A stretch of 64,000 nucleotides of DNA, taken from assembly GCA_034231615.1 (NCBI GenBank), contig CM067316.1:31746009-31810008 (forward strand), read 5' to 3'. The notes beneath the pieces are model-generated. The model saw nothing but the letters and a program-made list of their open reading frames with translations. It had not been told where the DNA came from and ran no database searches. The first letter of the stretch is position 1, and each line of letters opens with the position of its first letter. This document shows, one piece after another, positions 10,655-22,194 of this stretch. The stretch comes from Meghimatium bilineatum. Lineage: Eukaryota; Mollusca; Gastropoda; Stylommatophora; Philomycidae. The position numbers and the translations under genes are program-made.

Positions 10655-10940
10655 CAGAGCAGCAGCTTAAATGTACGATCATAATTAACAGCAAAGACAC
10701 AGAAGTACAGACCAACATCATGATAAATAGGCATACATTTGAAGACGTTAATACTTTCAAATACCTCAGGTCTATGCAGCGATGGAGAATGCGAAAGAGA
10801 CTTAAAGATATGCTTCTACGGCTGGAGATGGATGTAGCTGATATGCCAAGGCTACATTTAATTTGGAAAAGCAAAATCAGTATTAGTGTGAAAATCTAAC
10901 TTTGAAACTCATGTTGTCCATTGTGTTATGTTGGTGTGAA
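10655..10940 (+). mobile_element. LINE reverse-transcriptase thumb fragment
   Basis: The plus frame reads INSKDTEVQTNIMINRHTF and EDVNTFKYLRSMQR, the KYLGS-type block after the RT palm, then decays. Short LINE remnant. Confidence 0.6.
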
Positions 10941-10999
10941 AGCTGAACACTGCAGTCATAGAGAGAGGTCATGAATTATGAGCATCTCTTAAAGAGAGG

Positions 11000-11340
11000 A
11001 TGATACAAATGTCTATACGATGTTGCCCATGCGGGGTCAGGGGTAGAAGAGTTCTCTGGAGATGGCCTTTTTGAGTGCTGTTTCTAAGCTTGTTCCTGTG
11101 GCTTCTTTGATTTATGTGATCCATCTTTTATATGGTCTGCCTCGGGCTTTATAACCGTGATGTATAGTGTCATGGTCATTTGTGACATGCTATCTGTTGG
11201 TGGTCTGGAAATGTGTGAAAACATCTTGATCTGTCGTCTGGAAATGTGTTCCAATACTGGTATTGTTTTGGTTAGCTGTCTGATGATATCGTTTCTAATT
11301 CTCTCTTAATTCTCTCCGAGTATTCTTCGTAGACACATCA
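11000..11340 (-). mobile_element. LINE 3' tail
   Basis: The minus frames contain MFSHISRPPTDSMSQ, TVIKPEADHIKDGSHK and LKKAISRELF-like blocks, matching the WFGHISR... KARGRPYKRW C-terminal tail common in LINEs. Degenerate. Confidence 0.5.
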
Positions 11341-11695
11341 TTTATGATGTAACTATTTTACTTTTGTCTTGTGCTGTCATTATCCGCGTTTGGCACTGGT
11401 AGCACAGTAATGGGATAATAATAATAATCTTGTATAATACAAATTTAGTGTCTATGATTACATTTTTTTTTTGTTCTTGAAAATACGTGTCTTGTGTACT
11501 AGGATCCGGTAAGTAAAGTAAGCATTTATTAATGCCTTAAAGGTGTGAGATGTTAGCGATCTCACATTTCAGAGGCGCTGCAAAAGAGGGCGGTAGCCAT
11601 CTCCTCTACCTCGCAGTCTTTACCTCCCGGATTAATCCGGTATCCATTTAAGGCTGAGTCGACCTGGAAGTCGTTGCGATCTGGTATGTTTTGTT
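11341..11695. other. Intergenic stretch, possible repeat head
   Basis: No gene seen. Bases 11520-11690 are GC-richer, with CCTCCCGGATTAATCCGG and ATCCATTTAAGGCTGAGTCG, reminiscent of the 5' or 3' end of dispersed repeats with a tRNA-like hairpin. I could not assign a family. Confidence 0.3.
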
Positions 11696-11699
11696 GAAT

Positions 11700-12520
11700 C
11701 TATATTGTATATCTTTACTGTTTTTCCCTTCGTTCGATATAATCCTTCTTTAGTAAGTGAACTCCTTTACCTGTTTAAAAGGTATTTATTATTGATGGAG
11801 ATAGTGATATTTCTTTCTTTCTTTGCTATTGCCATTATTTCGGTGTGTACTAATTTTATTGTTTTCACGGCAATTTTAAGACAAAATTTTAGCTTAAGCA
11901 CCACATCGAGACATAGTAGCTATAACGATGACTACCACAACGGGTTCCAATTAAAGAAAAACGAAGTCGCAAATCCACAGGACTGTTAAACACGGCTTAT
12001 TAGAAATGAAAGAGCCGATGTGTTCGCTGGTAAAGCCTTGGTGAACGGCACCGAGATAAGAGGCAGGACTTGATATACAAGTGATTAGAGAAGTCATGGA
12101 TATCTTACGAGAATGAAGTAGAACAAGACAATGTACATATTCATAGAATTGTAGAAATGGGAGTGACTAGAGGCGATGGGAGAAAGTGCTCACTCTCCGG
12201 AAAGATCAGAAGAAAGCGTAATCAGCAACTGACTGGGACACTGAGCATATACACTTTTAGATGGCCGACGGAATGTCCCCAGTGCTGTGACTCGTTTCTA
12301 ATCAAGAATAATTATTTCGATGTTTAAAAGGTGTTTATTATTGATGGAGATAGTGATATTTCTTTCTTTGCTATTGCCATTATTTCGGTCTTTTCAAAAT
12401 TAATCGTCATGTTGAATTTTTGACATGTTGTGCGGTTCATGTGTTCTTGCAATTGTTTTTCTGATGTCGCTATTAGTACTTGGTATTCTGCAAAGAGTAG
12501 TTACGTGTTTATTTTCTTTT
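11700..12520 (-). mobile_element. LINE RT fragment interrupted by another LINE tail
   Basis: From about 12510 the minus frame reads LLFAEYQVLIATSEKQLQEH, FNMTINFEKTEIMAIAKKE and SLSPSIINTFK. It continues on the other side of the insertion at 11773 with QVKEFTY and RIISNEGKNSKDIQY. This is the RT region after the YADD box up to the thumb. The break is exactly the insertion 11845-12321. Confidence 0.7.
11845..12321 (+). mobile_element. I-like LINE 3' end with about 70-bp target duplication
   Basis: The plus frame from 12006 reads RNERADVFAGKALVNGTEIR (end of RNase H) and continues to the Cys-rich end. The 3' terminus is TTTCTAATCAAGAATAAT. The same 3' end, in reverse, terminates the element at 53139. 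The flanks 11773-11844 and 12322-12389 are direct repeats of 72 and 68 bases (one TTTC unit differs), a very long target duplication. Bases 11845-11984 are of unknown origin. Confidence 0.65.
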
Positions 12521-13099
12521 GTATTGTGACTTTTTTCCTGCAGTCGTGTGAAATGTGTTATAGACAACTTAAAGTTTCCATGAGAAACTTAATCAGAAAC
12601 AACGTGACACATTTTTTTACTGGCAGTGCATTTGTATAAAGCACTATTCAATATAGTTATACCAAAGGTCGTGGTTTAGCACAATTGTGTTGTTCGTCCA
12701 TTATAATCCCGCTGTATTATAGTGTCCAATATTATAAAATAAGGCAATTGATTATTCCCATGACTTAATTGGTCACTGCTTACTTTGAGTCAAGCCAATG
12801 AAACTCACAGGAAAAATCAAATGTGTCAAGTTAATTGAATTATTTCCAATTTTGTTTTACGAGGTGTCTTCACATAAAATCCAGCCATACTATTGTTCAT
12901 GGTAATTTTGTCGCACACAACTAAATGCACAGAAAAAGGGATGCACTGTAGACCTTACATTCCATTCATCAGAAAGCTGAAGTACACAACGCTCACTTCG
13001 GTTGTTAAAACTCTGGAACCAACTGCACTGACAGCATAGAAAATGTACACGTGAGATGAAATTCCCGAGAAGAATCGGTATAAGACCACATAAAGAATA
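12521..13099. other. Intergenic, nothing recognised
   Basis: AT-rich DNA with no family-level similarity that I can see on either strand. Confidence 0.5.
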
Positions 13100-13400
13100 C
13101 ATCAATGAAAACCACATAAAACGGCTTGGACACATAATGAGAATGAATCATAATCAACTAACGACAAGAAAATATAACATGAGAAGATTCGGATACACGG
13201 CCAGAGGAAGACAGGTGGGTAGATAATATCAAGACAACCCTGAACAAATACGGATTCAACGCAGCCAAGACGACACATCTGGCCTTGGATAGACAACTAA
13301 AACTCCCAGTCACCACCGCTTAACGGCAAGCAAGCGGGGATATTCTGACATTTATCTACAAGGGAAGACAATAGTCTTGAACCAACCCTAGATCTATTGG
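13100..13400 (+). mobile_element. LINE 3' tail, family with five copies in the window
   Basis: Translation: HIKRLGHIMRMNHNQLTTRK, YTARGRQ and TTKTPSHHRLTA. The same tail recurs at 18185-18405 (-), 32088-32140 (-), 44930-45185 (+) and 61490-61740 (-). Confidence 0.65.
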
Positions 13401-13479
13401 GAATAAAATCTTATCATGTTTCTGCTACTGTCGTAAGATGTAGACCTAGGCCTACGTATTTGTTTCTCGAAACTTAAGT

Positions 13480-14765
13480 AATGCTAATAGAGATAGCCCC
13501 ATCGAGGATAGCTCCTTGTCGTGGAGATGGGGGGCCTTAGTCCAGCTACCAGAAGCTACGACTGACCTGCATTACAGAAGGTCGGGTGACAACAACCAGA
13601 CCAACCACCATCATAATTCTAGAAGATGACATGACTGTATAGTGAGGTTCCTTTTTTTGTGTGTGATAACCTCGCCACCATTTTATCTTTACAGTTATAG
13701 ATGTTTATGTCCTGTTGTTGATTATCCCGCCCTGGAATAGAGGACCGCCCAAATTGTGGCATTGAACTTCATCATAGAATCTAGAAACGCAGACTGTCAA
13801 GATCTCATTTGTTTGATGTTAAATGTCAAACTGACATCCATAAACCAACTGGAGGAAGTGGAAACCTTGAGATGAAACTATCCAATTCAGGACGCAACTA
13901 TCCTAAATATCTTTCCAAATTTGGAAAACATGGCACACGTCTTGTGTGTCGGTAGACTGTGGGTGTGGGGAATGGAGAGTGATGAGGCATGCCTCAGATC
14001 CATTACTCAAAGATGGAAGTCCCTGGGAAGAGCACGTCAAAGCAGCATTGTGCCAGTTGGAAAATGGTGTTCCTTCTCCCAGGCCCTATGTTATTAGATC
14101 AGCCCCCTGGGTTTGAATACAAGCTCCAGAAAATAACCACAACATGGAAGTGCCTAAAAACGTTATCATATGAGCTCGGACGCCGCCTCATAAAAGTTCC
14201 AGTGTTGGGTAACAACTCTAAATAATGCAATTTGTCCCCCGACTGCCTTGAGCGAAAAAAATCAGCCATGAGGCACACACTAAACATACAACTGATCATA
14301 TCTGGACTCAGAAATAACCCTGCAGCTGAGTAGAATACTACACAAACAAGGTACCCACATCGCACTACTGCAGGAAACACTCCTAACAAAGAAAGAACAC
14401 TCAATACCAGACTACACTATACACAAATGTAAATGTTGCATTGCAACAATCATTAGAAATGACATGAAAGGAGAAGTCATAAACATGAAAAACAACAGAA
14501 ATTATATGCAAGAAATAAATAAATGGTACCATGGTTTGTAATGTTAGTGCATACTGCCCATCTGACTATAAGATACAAATAGACAGCACCACAGATGCAA
14601 AGAGCAATATCATTGCAGAAAATTCCAATGCACAACATACTTGCCACAGGATACAAGAACAGAAATACCATATTAGAACAATGCAACACCAGCAACCTAA
14701 TAATATTACAAGATTCCTCATCCACACTCCTTCAGTCAGTGGATCAACATTCAGTTCCGACCTTA
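13480..14765 (+). mobile_element. LINE 5' region with endonuclease domain remnant (copy 1)
   Basis: Opens with CTCCTTGTCGTGGAGATGGG and LQLPE-type leader sequence shared with 22195-23320 and, in reverse, 42190-42545. Downstream, frameshifted frames read GLRNNPAAE, YPHRTTAGNTPNKERT (the LLQET block of AP-like endonucleases), VSAYCPSDYKIQID and FNAQHTC (the DFNAHH block). Together they mark the 5' end and endonuclease of a LINE. Numerous stops. Confidence 0.7.
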
Positions 14766-14814
14766 CAACATATCAGAATGCTGTTCGTTCCTCAAAGTTG
14801 ACTATTCAGCTCAA

Positions 14815-15040
14815 GTGTGAGGTGATGATGAAGATGCGCCCTATGTGTACTTGGAATTGTCTACCACACTCTGGACATGTGCAGGTGCAATCTGTGGACC
14901 ATTGAGCAGCTCTTGCCTTTCTTCTAGCACATTCTTGTTGCCCATCATTGTGTCTGAGGTTATCTGCAGCTGCTGCACCATTCTTGATTCTGCGATATCA
15001 GTAGGATATGTCTTGTGCAAGATTCTGAGTAATGACTAGC
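14815..15040 (-). mobile_element. LINE C-terminal zinc-finger tail
   Basis: The minus frame reads ARAAQWSTDCTCPECGRQFQ followed by VHIGRI, the CxxC...F..xIG end typical of LINEs whose ORF2 finishes with a C2H2-type finger. It lies just beyond the 3' end of DEPDC1, same strand. Confidence 0.6.
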
Positions 15041-15234
15041 ACTGAATTTTGTTTAAAATGTGGAGGACATTCAAATTGTATTTAAAATTAATGTTCTTGC
15101 ACAATCACTTCTGATGTTTGCATTTTTCCTGATCGGCCAGATGGGTTAAAATAGTGTTTCTCAAAAAAGACGTTTACACACCTATAAGGGGAGTTTAAAG
15201 TACTTATTTATACAATTCATTTTTCAAAACAAAG

Positions 15235-15240
15235 TTTATT
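15235..15240 (-). promoter_or_regulatory. Candidate DEPDC1 poly(A) signal
   Basis: TTTATT on the plus strand is AATAAA in gene sense, about 145 bases after the DEPDC1 stop codon. It is a reasonable distance for a 3' UTR, but the hexamer is common in this AT-rich DNA. Confidence 0.5.
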
Positions 15241-15384
15241 GTTATAGAAGGAAGTAGCATTAACAGTTATGAGGTGAAACATGATAAAACAAAAGGTTGA
15301 AAAACAATGCTTTAAATGAAATCATCAATGAACATAAAACTAGTAGTACAAGAATACTGATATCTGTCAGGTTATTTTTATATT

Positions 15385-15522
15385 TCACAGGCGAAGGCTT
15401 TTCAATCTAATTAGTGGCTTTGCTATTAATGGCTGTTTTAATTTAGGCTTCTGTAAGACTTCTGCTTCAGACTTGGCATCTGGAAAGCGATGGGTGTAGA
15501 TTGTTGGGTACGTCCTCTGAAA
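15385..15522 (-). CDS. DEPDC1: DEPDC1 last coding exon
   Basis: Encodes residues 1045-1089 of the visible protein: FQRTYPTIYTHRFPDAKSEA, EVLQKPKLKQPLIAK and PLIRLKSLRL, then TGA at 15385-15387. Family members end with a very similar pattern (YP.IY..RFP..ESEA, KQP, ..FRSLR), so this is the true C-terminus. The acceptor CTTTTGTCAG ends at 15523 and the phase is 0. It follows the coiled, Lys-rich end of the previous exon (KEKEKLKRLEQ). Confidence 0.93.
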   Translation of the reverse strand, partial: FQRTYPTIYTHRFPDAKSEAEVLQKPKLKQPLIAKPLIRLKSLRL

Positions 15523-15884
15523 CTGACAAAAGTAATGAAATATACTGTGGATATGTATTAAAGCATACAATTAATTAATAAAACAAATTTGAAAAATTAT
15601 ATAAAATAATGTATAACGCAACAGTGAAAAACATAGAAAACTGAAGTACTAACACCCAGATTTGTTAAATACATAATATTCTGGCAGAATTGATGACTGA
15701 TAAAAATCAGGGGCTTTAACATTTGATGGATAGGGAAACAACCTTCAGATATGGCATGCCAGCTGGAATACAAACTGGAACACATAAGCAATCATGAACC
15801 AAACATTTTTATTTTTTGACTGTACATATAGCAACCGGGTCCAGGACTTCTAATTGAGGGTACAAAGAATACTAACTGTCTTCT

Positions 15885-16215
15885 TTCCAGGCATATTCTC
15901 ATCATCATCAGGTGCCATGCCTGTGACGATCATGGCTCTCCACAGTTCTCTATCTCCAGCAATATGTATCATCTTATTGTTTCAGTGCCGTGCCAGGTTG
16001 TCAAACTGTCTAATATTTTATCAAGTTGTCGCCTTGTCTCTGTTGCCTTCAATCTTGCCTGTTCTCCGAACCTCCCTGTCTCATAAAGTGGCTAAAAAAT
16101 GAAGATTGTCTTTTTCTTATATTATTGATCAAGGTCCGTTTCACATTTGACTCTTTCAACACCTTCACATTAGTTTTTCTTGAAATCCATGGTATTCTCA
16201 GCATTCTTCTGTAGA
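15885..16215 (-). mobile_element. LINE 3' tail (family also at 26584 and 48680)
   Basis: In minus sense it contains the blocks LARH, RIHIAGDRELWRAMIVTGM-like and an AATATGCC end. The same tail appears on the plus strand at 26584-26829 and 48680-49020 (RELWRAMIAYAS). Intronic or just outside the 3' intron of DEPDC1. Confidence 0.6.
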
Positions 16216-16861
16216 AACACCTCTATTGCCCAATTTCTCACTTCAACAAGACCGTGGGGAAATTAGAGGCAACTATTAAAGAATGTTGGGGAATAGGCTG
16301 ACAACCTGTCACCTGTGAAAAATCATTGTCACATCTTGTCTCAATTTCTAACTTTTGTCTTCCAACAAATAATCCCCATAGATGATGAAGAGATTCAAGC
16401 CAACAGACATTGCACCTTTATCCTTTTGTGGCAGACTCCAAGGTGATGGGAATACTAGATATTCCATCACTGGGGTCAACAAATCTGACAGAAGAATGAT
16501 GCGATAGTTAGTCCAGATCAGTACCAGGTAATCTTGGGATATTGGAGTCCCAAATGCCTCCATTCTGTGACTAAACATTCACCCATAAATCCCCCTTAAA
16601 CTTTCATGCCTGTCCAGGTGTTGCCTCAGATAAACAACGAGAATCACTGTGCATTTTTTAGAAAGGCTATGGGCTGTCAAGAGCTACCTGCTTATAGCTA
16701 AAGATATTATTTATCATGACCATCTCTTAAGACAAGGTGTGTTAGCAGGTGTCACTGTTACTCCCAATAAAATGTCCAATATGCAAACTCTGTTTTTAAC
16801 TAATTTCTGCTTTAGCAACACTTTTCAAAATACCAGATTATTTTAACTATTTGTGTTCATT

Positions 16862-18180
16862 TTAACCTTTACCACACTTGTGTCACAAATCTGCCCACAA
16901 CAATTTTTTATTTTTGTTGTTTACATCTAGTATCACAGTTGTGCGACTTTTTACTATGTCCCCGGTATTTCTCAAAGTTAAAATCATACGTTCGTTAATG
17001 TCGTGTAACTGGAATCATGTTGGATACATTGCATCGTAAATATCGGCTGACATCTGTCCAGATTAAAATTCATCAGCAGGCTAAATTGGCAGTCAATATG
17101 TATGAGCCTTATTGGAGGAAAATCATTATGGATTGTGATTCTAATAGTAAGGAATGTGTGTGAATAATGGTTATCAAATTAGATACTGTAAAATGTTGCT
17201 GCCGTTAGAAATATTACCGGTATAACCTGTAGACATGCATAAACCTATTGAACTGACGTCAACAAGACAAGATTAGATCTATGTTTCAGGAAAAGGAAAC
17301 AATTTTTTCACTAAGGTAAGTTACTTTTACATGTTTTACTTATTTCCCCAGCAATATTATGCTAGTTTCATTTAAACAACTTAAAGACAACAGACTTTGG
17401 TGTATTATCAGGGCTGCCACATCAAAAAATAAAAGTAGTAATATTTTAATAATTTATTTCCATTTTTTTGTCCAACACTTATCCCATATTTACAACCTTC
17501 TCACACCTCTTGTAGCATACATACACAAACAAAACTTACAGCAATATATGCAGTATTCAATTCTTTATTTATTTGTATATATCAAGTGACATATTCTTTC
17601 CAGAATGTTGTCTACGTTGTGAATACTCTGAACACCTCTCTTTCCCGGACAAGCAAGTCTGCATTGACCAGAGACGTGCATACATTCTTTGATGTCGCTG
17701 GTTCCTCGTCTTCTTGGTCTTTCTCTTCTTCTCTCACCTGGAATACTGCTCTCTAGAATCAGCCTTTTGATACCGTCATGTTGATTTATGTGCCCAAAAT
17801 ACTGTAGCTTTCTTCTTATGTTATTAAGAAGCCACCCTTTGTTTCAGTAATTTCAATGTTTCTACATTTCTCTGTCCATTATATTCGTAGGACCTTTCTG
17901 TAGCACTTCAAATGAATTTATTCTATTGGATAGTATCTTGGCTCGCCATGTTACAATATTTATTTACATGTACAAAACTTATTTAATAAGTTGTCTGTTG
18001 TGACCAACTCTAAGCACAAAAAATTTATTGCGTTTTCCAAACAGTAACAATCATGTAGTGTTTTTTTTTTTTTAATTGTGTTCACAACTTTCTCACAATC
18101 ACATTAAAAAAAAATTACACATGTATTTAAAGTATGCAATTCTTTATTTAAATGTGCAAACATTATTTTAAAATCTCTAT
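16862..18180. repeat. Diverged piggyBac-type repeat relative (copy C), interrupted
   Basis: Begins TTAACCTTTA like the elements at 26264 and 31304. Its part 17490-17580 (CAATATATGCAGTATTCAAT, TTCTTTATTTAT) and 18020-18050 match their 3' halves. A LINE tail (17590-17965) interrupts it, and a second copy of the CAATTCTTTATTTA block occurs near 18138. No clear right terminus GGTTAA was found, so the limits are approximate. Confidence 0.4.
17590..17965 (-). mobile_element. LINE 3' tail
   Basis: Minus sense shows LRRKLQYFGHINQHDGIKRL, RSRGRPRT-like and MHVSGQC pieces typical of the GHI.R...GR.R.RW..D tail of a LINE RT. The terminal 60 bases recur at 28285-28350. Confidence 0.55.
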
Positions 18181-18184
18181 TATC

Positions 18185-18405
18185 TATCCCTAGGTGGTAT
18201 ACCTTCCTGTGGTGAGCGTAGGGATTTGTAGGGATAAGGATATGTAGCTTGTGTTCCAGAGCCAAGTGTGTTGCTCTTGTTGAGGTGTGGTCATGTTTAT
18301 TCAGGATGGTTTTGATGTTGTCTTTCCATCTTTTCTTATGTCCGCCTTAGCTCTGCATCCCGATTCCATCTTGCTATAAGCTCTAAGGTTGCAGTTTTAA
18401 ATTAA
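18185..18405 (-). mobile_element. LINE 3' tail (five-copy family)
   Basis: Matches in minus sense the tail at 61490-61740: ARWNRDAELRRT, WKDNIKTILNKHDHTSTRAT and LALEHKLHI-like blocks. It ends in the short GGTGGT segment shared with 32088-32140. Confidence 0.6.
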
Positions 18406-19254
18406 CCGTGGGCAGATTCAAAATAGACTATGAATATTAGAGAAACAAGTTAAAAAAGCAGCTCCTGGCGCCTCTAGTGTTTTACTAATAGAAGCGACAC
18501 ACAGAAACTCTAAGGGCGATATGGTTAAGGATGCCTTCGCAGCCAAACCAACCCTGAAAACATGGGAGTCATACTAGGTGCTATAGGTAAAGATTTGTTG
18601 GGGGAAAAAATCTGGTAATAGTGGATACAGAAGCCTCTGCACTCATTGATAACGCTGCATAAAATAAAGTTATCATCAACAGCAAGGTATTAGGAAATCC
18701 TTTTTCTGTCAAGGACCATTTACATTTTTATAAAAATATTTGCTTGCCATACAATCATCATCATGAAGTGTCATCTCCGCATTGAAGGTCAGTCATAAAT
18801 ATTTTCAAATTTAGACACTGTCCTTCACACACATCTTCAATCAGACTTTTACAAAGATTAAAAAATGTTTAACTCTTGAAGGTTGCTTTGTGTGGCATAT
18901 CAACAGGTTTCATATTAAATTGTGTATTCAGTTCCATTTGTTAACTTTTACATCCTTGAATCTTTCATTAAACTCCTCAATTGGTTTTCACACTTCAGCA
19001 CATTCAAATGTTTGTCCTCCCAGAGAGTGGACATACTGTTAATATTGGTGTTTTTTTCAAGTTGCCCTTTCCACTTCATTTTAGTTTAAGATGATTTCAC
19101 ATTTGAAAGCAGCAATCTGAGAAGTTGGTTGGAGCCTCGCAATGAGCAAAACAACATTAAAAAATTGAACAGGTCACAATATTTTGACTGAGAACAGGAC
19201 ACTGCCATCTAAAAAAAACCCACTGAATTGGTATCATTGACTCTTAATACTAAC
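18406..19254. other. DEPDC1 intron, mostly unassigned
   Basis: No gene. Bases 19165-19220 in plus sense (VTIF.LRTGHCHL) repeat the RTGHC block of the LINE tail at 20-345. The rest is not recognised. Confidence 0.5.
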
Positions 19255-19428
19255 CTGTTCTAATCTTTTCAATTTCTCTTTCTCTTTCATATTTCCATTT
19301 GTGATAATGTCTTCCAGTAAATGCTCTAAAGCTGTCTGGGAAGTGGATACTCTTTGATTCTCAAAATCTGTGACAGTAGTCTGTTGACAAAATCTGACTG
19401 TGCGTTCTGGTTTTGGGGAATACACAAC
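19255..19428 (-). CDS. DEPDC1: DEPDC1 exon (C-terminal conserved segment)
   Basis: Encodes residues 987-1044, VVYSPKPERTVRFCQQTTVT then DFENQRVSTSQTALEHLLED and IITNGNMKEKEKLKRLEQ. The family block EFDEQKVSTSQAAIAELLEN is clearly the same. Acceptor TTTCTTCAG and donor GTTAGT; both borders are phase 0. The end is a charged helix likely to extend into the last exon. Confidence 0.93.
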
Positions 19429-19739
19429 CTGAAGAAATTTTGTAACATATGAGAAAAAGATGACAATTATAAATCTATATAAAAACAAAATAAATCTATA
19501 TGGCCAACTTGGAAAACAAAATACAAGAAAAGAAGAACATAAAAACAATACAATATATGAAACACAACACTATGAATGATAACAATGAATCTCTATTTTC
19601 TCAATTATTTCTTGCACAAGAAATACCAAATTCAGTCACAGACAATAAGATAAAAAGTCAACATATTCTGATTCTTATACCAGGATGTTCTACTAGGATT
19701 TCATTTTTTTAATCTTTCTTCCCTGTGCCAGGTAGTAGT

Positions 19740-20060
19740 AGGTATATGGCTTGTTCAGCTGTGCCTGTATGGGGTATTAGTTATTGAAGAGTTTGGTGGT
19801 AATAGGAGCTTCTGCAGGTTTTGTAGTGCAGGCAATCAATAAAGTTGCGTTGTACTATTTCCTCCTCTTGTCTATTGCAGTGATTGCAGCAGGGTATATC
19901 ATCATTATCTAACATCAGGTGTCACCTGCATCAAATGTTGGCTGCTCACAGACTTTCAAAATCTTCTATCTACTGTTTTGGAAGTGCACTCTGCTAGACT
20001 GTATTCTGTCCATTTCGCGTTTCCCTACAATTTGTACATGGTCTGTGGTATTTTTTGATA
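19740..20060 (-). mobile_element. LINE Cys-rich C-terminal remnant
   Basis: The minus frame reads DDIPCCNHCNRQEEEIVQRN then FIDCLHY, the C..C....H...C-type knuckle that ends many RNase H LINE polyproteins. Upstream sequence is decayed. Confidence 0.55.
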
Positions 20061-20158
20061 ATATGTACTTACTGTGCAAAACTGAAATCCAACAGGTAGA
20101 TCCAGGAATAAGGTAATAAAGTTTTGCTAGTTAGAGACAAACATAATAACACACACAA

Positions 20159-20188
20159 CGACGTTTCAACCAAAAGGCCTTTATCAAG
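20159..20188 (-). ncRNA. Hammerhead-like motif (degenerate)
   Basis: Minus sense: TTGATAA, A, GGCCTTTTGGTT stem, GAAACGTCG. The GAAAC block is intact and the CTGATGA block carries two changes, the same two as at 2011-2041, which supports common descent. Likely part of a dispersed retroelement. Confidence 0.35.
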
Positions 20189-20899
20189 ACAACAATTGAA
20201 ACAATTAAAACATATAACAGAAAATGAACAGTAATGACATTGGTATGCGTAGTATGGATTGACCAGAAGAATTTTGTAGGTGTTTGTTGAGTTGTTCACA
20301 GCCTAAGTATTTGTATGTTCTGATATCCAGAATACTCTGACCTTAGGTTGAAAGAATATGCTTCTGCTTTAAGAATTAAGAGTCTTTAATTCCCCACTTA
20401 AACATAATCAGCATGTTATAAATTGGAAGACCTCAATTTTTAAGATGACCTGACCTGTGTCTTCCAGCACATAAATTTTTAAAAAAGGCCATGCAGAAAA
20501 CTCAATACAGATAGTGGAATCTAAAAGCCAATTTTAGTATCAAGAAATCCAGATTTGCTCTCTCATTGTCCAGGACAGAACTAGGTATTCCCTTGAAATG
20601 CAATTAAAACACATGGCACCAGCTAACACACATTATATATTTTTATGGTGCCCTATTTTACTCTGATGTGGATGCATTTAAATTACTCCGAGTATGGTTT
20701 TGAGGTTTTCTAAATTATTCTAAAAAAATATTCACCTATTCTAAATTACTCAGAATAACAGTATGTTTCAATTTTTGTCCACAGCACTCCAAAGAAAAGA
20801 AAATAACCCAAGAATTTCCTTTGTCAGAAAAGAATTGGTGGCACCTTAAATCCTCCCTTAAAATATATTTTGAAAGCCTGAGACTTTTGCTTCTTGTGG

Positions 20900-20930
20900 C
20901 ATTACTTTTTGCTTCATCCAAAAAGTAATG
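20900..20930. repeat. Perfect 12-bp hairpin
   Basis: CATTACTTTTTG, a 7-base loop, then CAAAAAGTAATG. GAGAC/GTCTC-like bases flank it. It may be a MITE centre. No function assigned. Confidence 0.5.
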
Positions 20931-21249
20931 TCTCAGAATTTTTCTACCAAAGTTCAGTGGGAAAATATACTAGCAATAATTTAAAACACTTCAAAAATGT
21001 GATTGGTTTTCATGCTTAAAATGTTTATGTATGAAGGCAATTTTTTAACTCAGAACACGTGCAAGTGATGAAGTGCAATGTCAGCTTTTTTTTTTTTTTA
21101 CCTTGCCACCCTTCATTACAGCTAAATCGAATGACGTCATCCATTCTTTCAATTTTGAAAATGGTCTTTAAATGGTTTATTAAGAGGGACTTCTAGTGGT
21201 TGTAGGAAGGAAGTAAGGAAGGGTCCCAGGAATTAGATACAGACATCCC

Positions 21250-22190
21250 CATCACCCGGCATTGTTTTTCCATTTACTTGGTGAGATGTGCCAGAAACAA
21301 GACCAATACAATCACACTTTATAAAGATAGAAACATTTTATCAAGTAAACATGCAGCTGATTACTTTGCAGACTCCTTTGCAGAGGACAACACCAAAGTT
21401 AGCCCAGACAAACAACAGGAGGTTTGAGAGAACCAGCAAAACAATGGACAAGGCGAACCTATATTGAAGTCATGGAGGCACCAACCACAATGAAAGAACT
21501 GAAGCATGCAATATCCAAATTGATAATGAAAAAGTCCCAAGGAGCTGATGGAGTGTCCAATGAAATGATTAAAAACCTGAGAACTGCAGCAAGAGCAAAG
21601 CTACTGCAGATCTTCAATACAAGCTGGACCATAGGTAATGTTCCGCAAACCTGGAGGAAAGCAATAATGATAGTTTATTATCAAATCAGGAAAAGATGGT
21701 AACGAAGTCTCCAACTTACAGGCCCATCAGCCTCACAAGCTGTCTGCAAAACAATTGAACATATTATCAATCTTAGGATGCAGTGGTACCTTGAAATTGA
21801 AAATCTTCTGGTATCGCAACAAGCAGGCTTCAGACAGCGTTACTCTACTGAAGATCAGGCAACCTGCCTCTCCCAAGAGATTGAAGACGCCTTCCAAGAT
21901 AAGAAACTGGTACTAGCAGCATGAATAGACCGTGGGAATATTTGATAAGGTTTGGAAAGAAGGACTCTTAAAGAAATTGTGAAATTGCAGGGTTAACTCA
22001 AGAATGTACAAATAGGTAAAAGCATATCTGCCTACTAGAAGAGCCAGGGTACAGTTGAATGGTCGCAAGAGCAAGAAAGTCCTACTGCGTCATGGAGTCT
22101 CCCAGAAAGAAAGGTATCAGAACCGTACCAAGCATTTTATAAAAAGTGAATGACATGGATTGAATATGGAGCTAACAGCTTACCGTGTAT
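21250..22190 (+). mobile_element. LINE reverse-transcriptase fragment
   Basis: The plus frames read MKELKHAISKLIMKKSQGAD then GVSNEMIKNL, IGNVPQTWRKA, GPSASQAVCKTIEHII, QQAGFRQRYSTEDQ and EIEDAFQDKKLVLAA. These are the consecutive N-terminal RT blocks (PGPDG, P..W, RPISL, Q.GFR.G.ST.D). Frameshifts and stops mark decay. It lies in the DEPDC1 intron antisense to the gene. Confidence 0.8.
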
Positions 22191-22194
22191 TATA

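Noticed and set aside
18414..18425. TTAACCGTGG as right end of the piggyBac-like copy at 16862
   Set aside because: Orientation is wrong: a right end must read GGTTAA on the plus strand.
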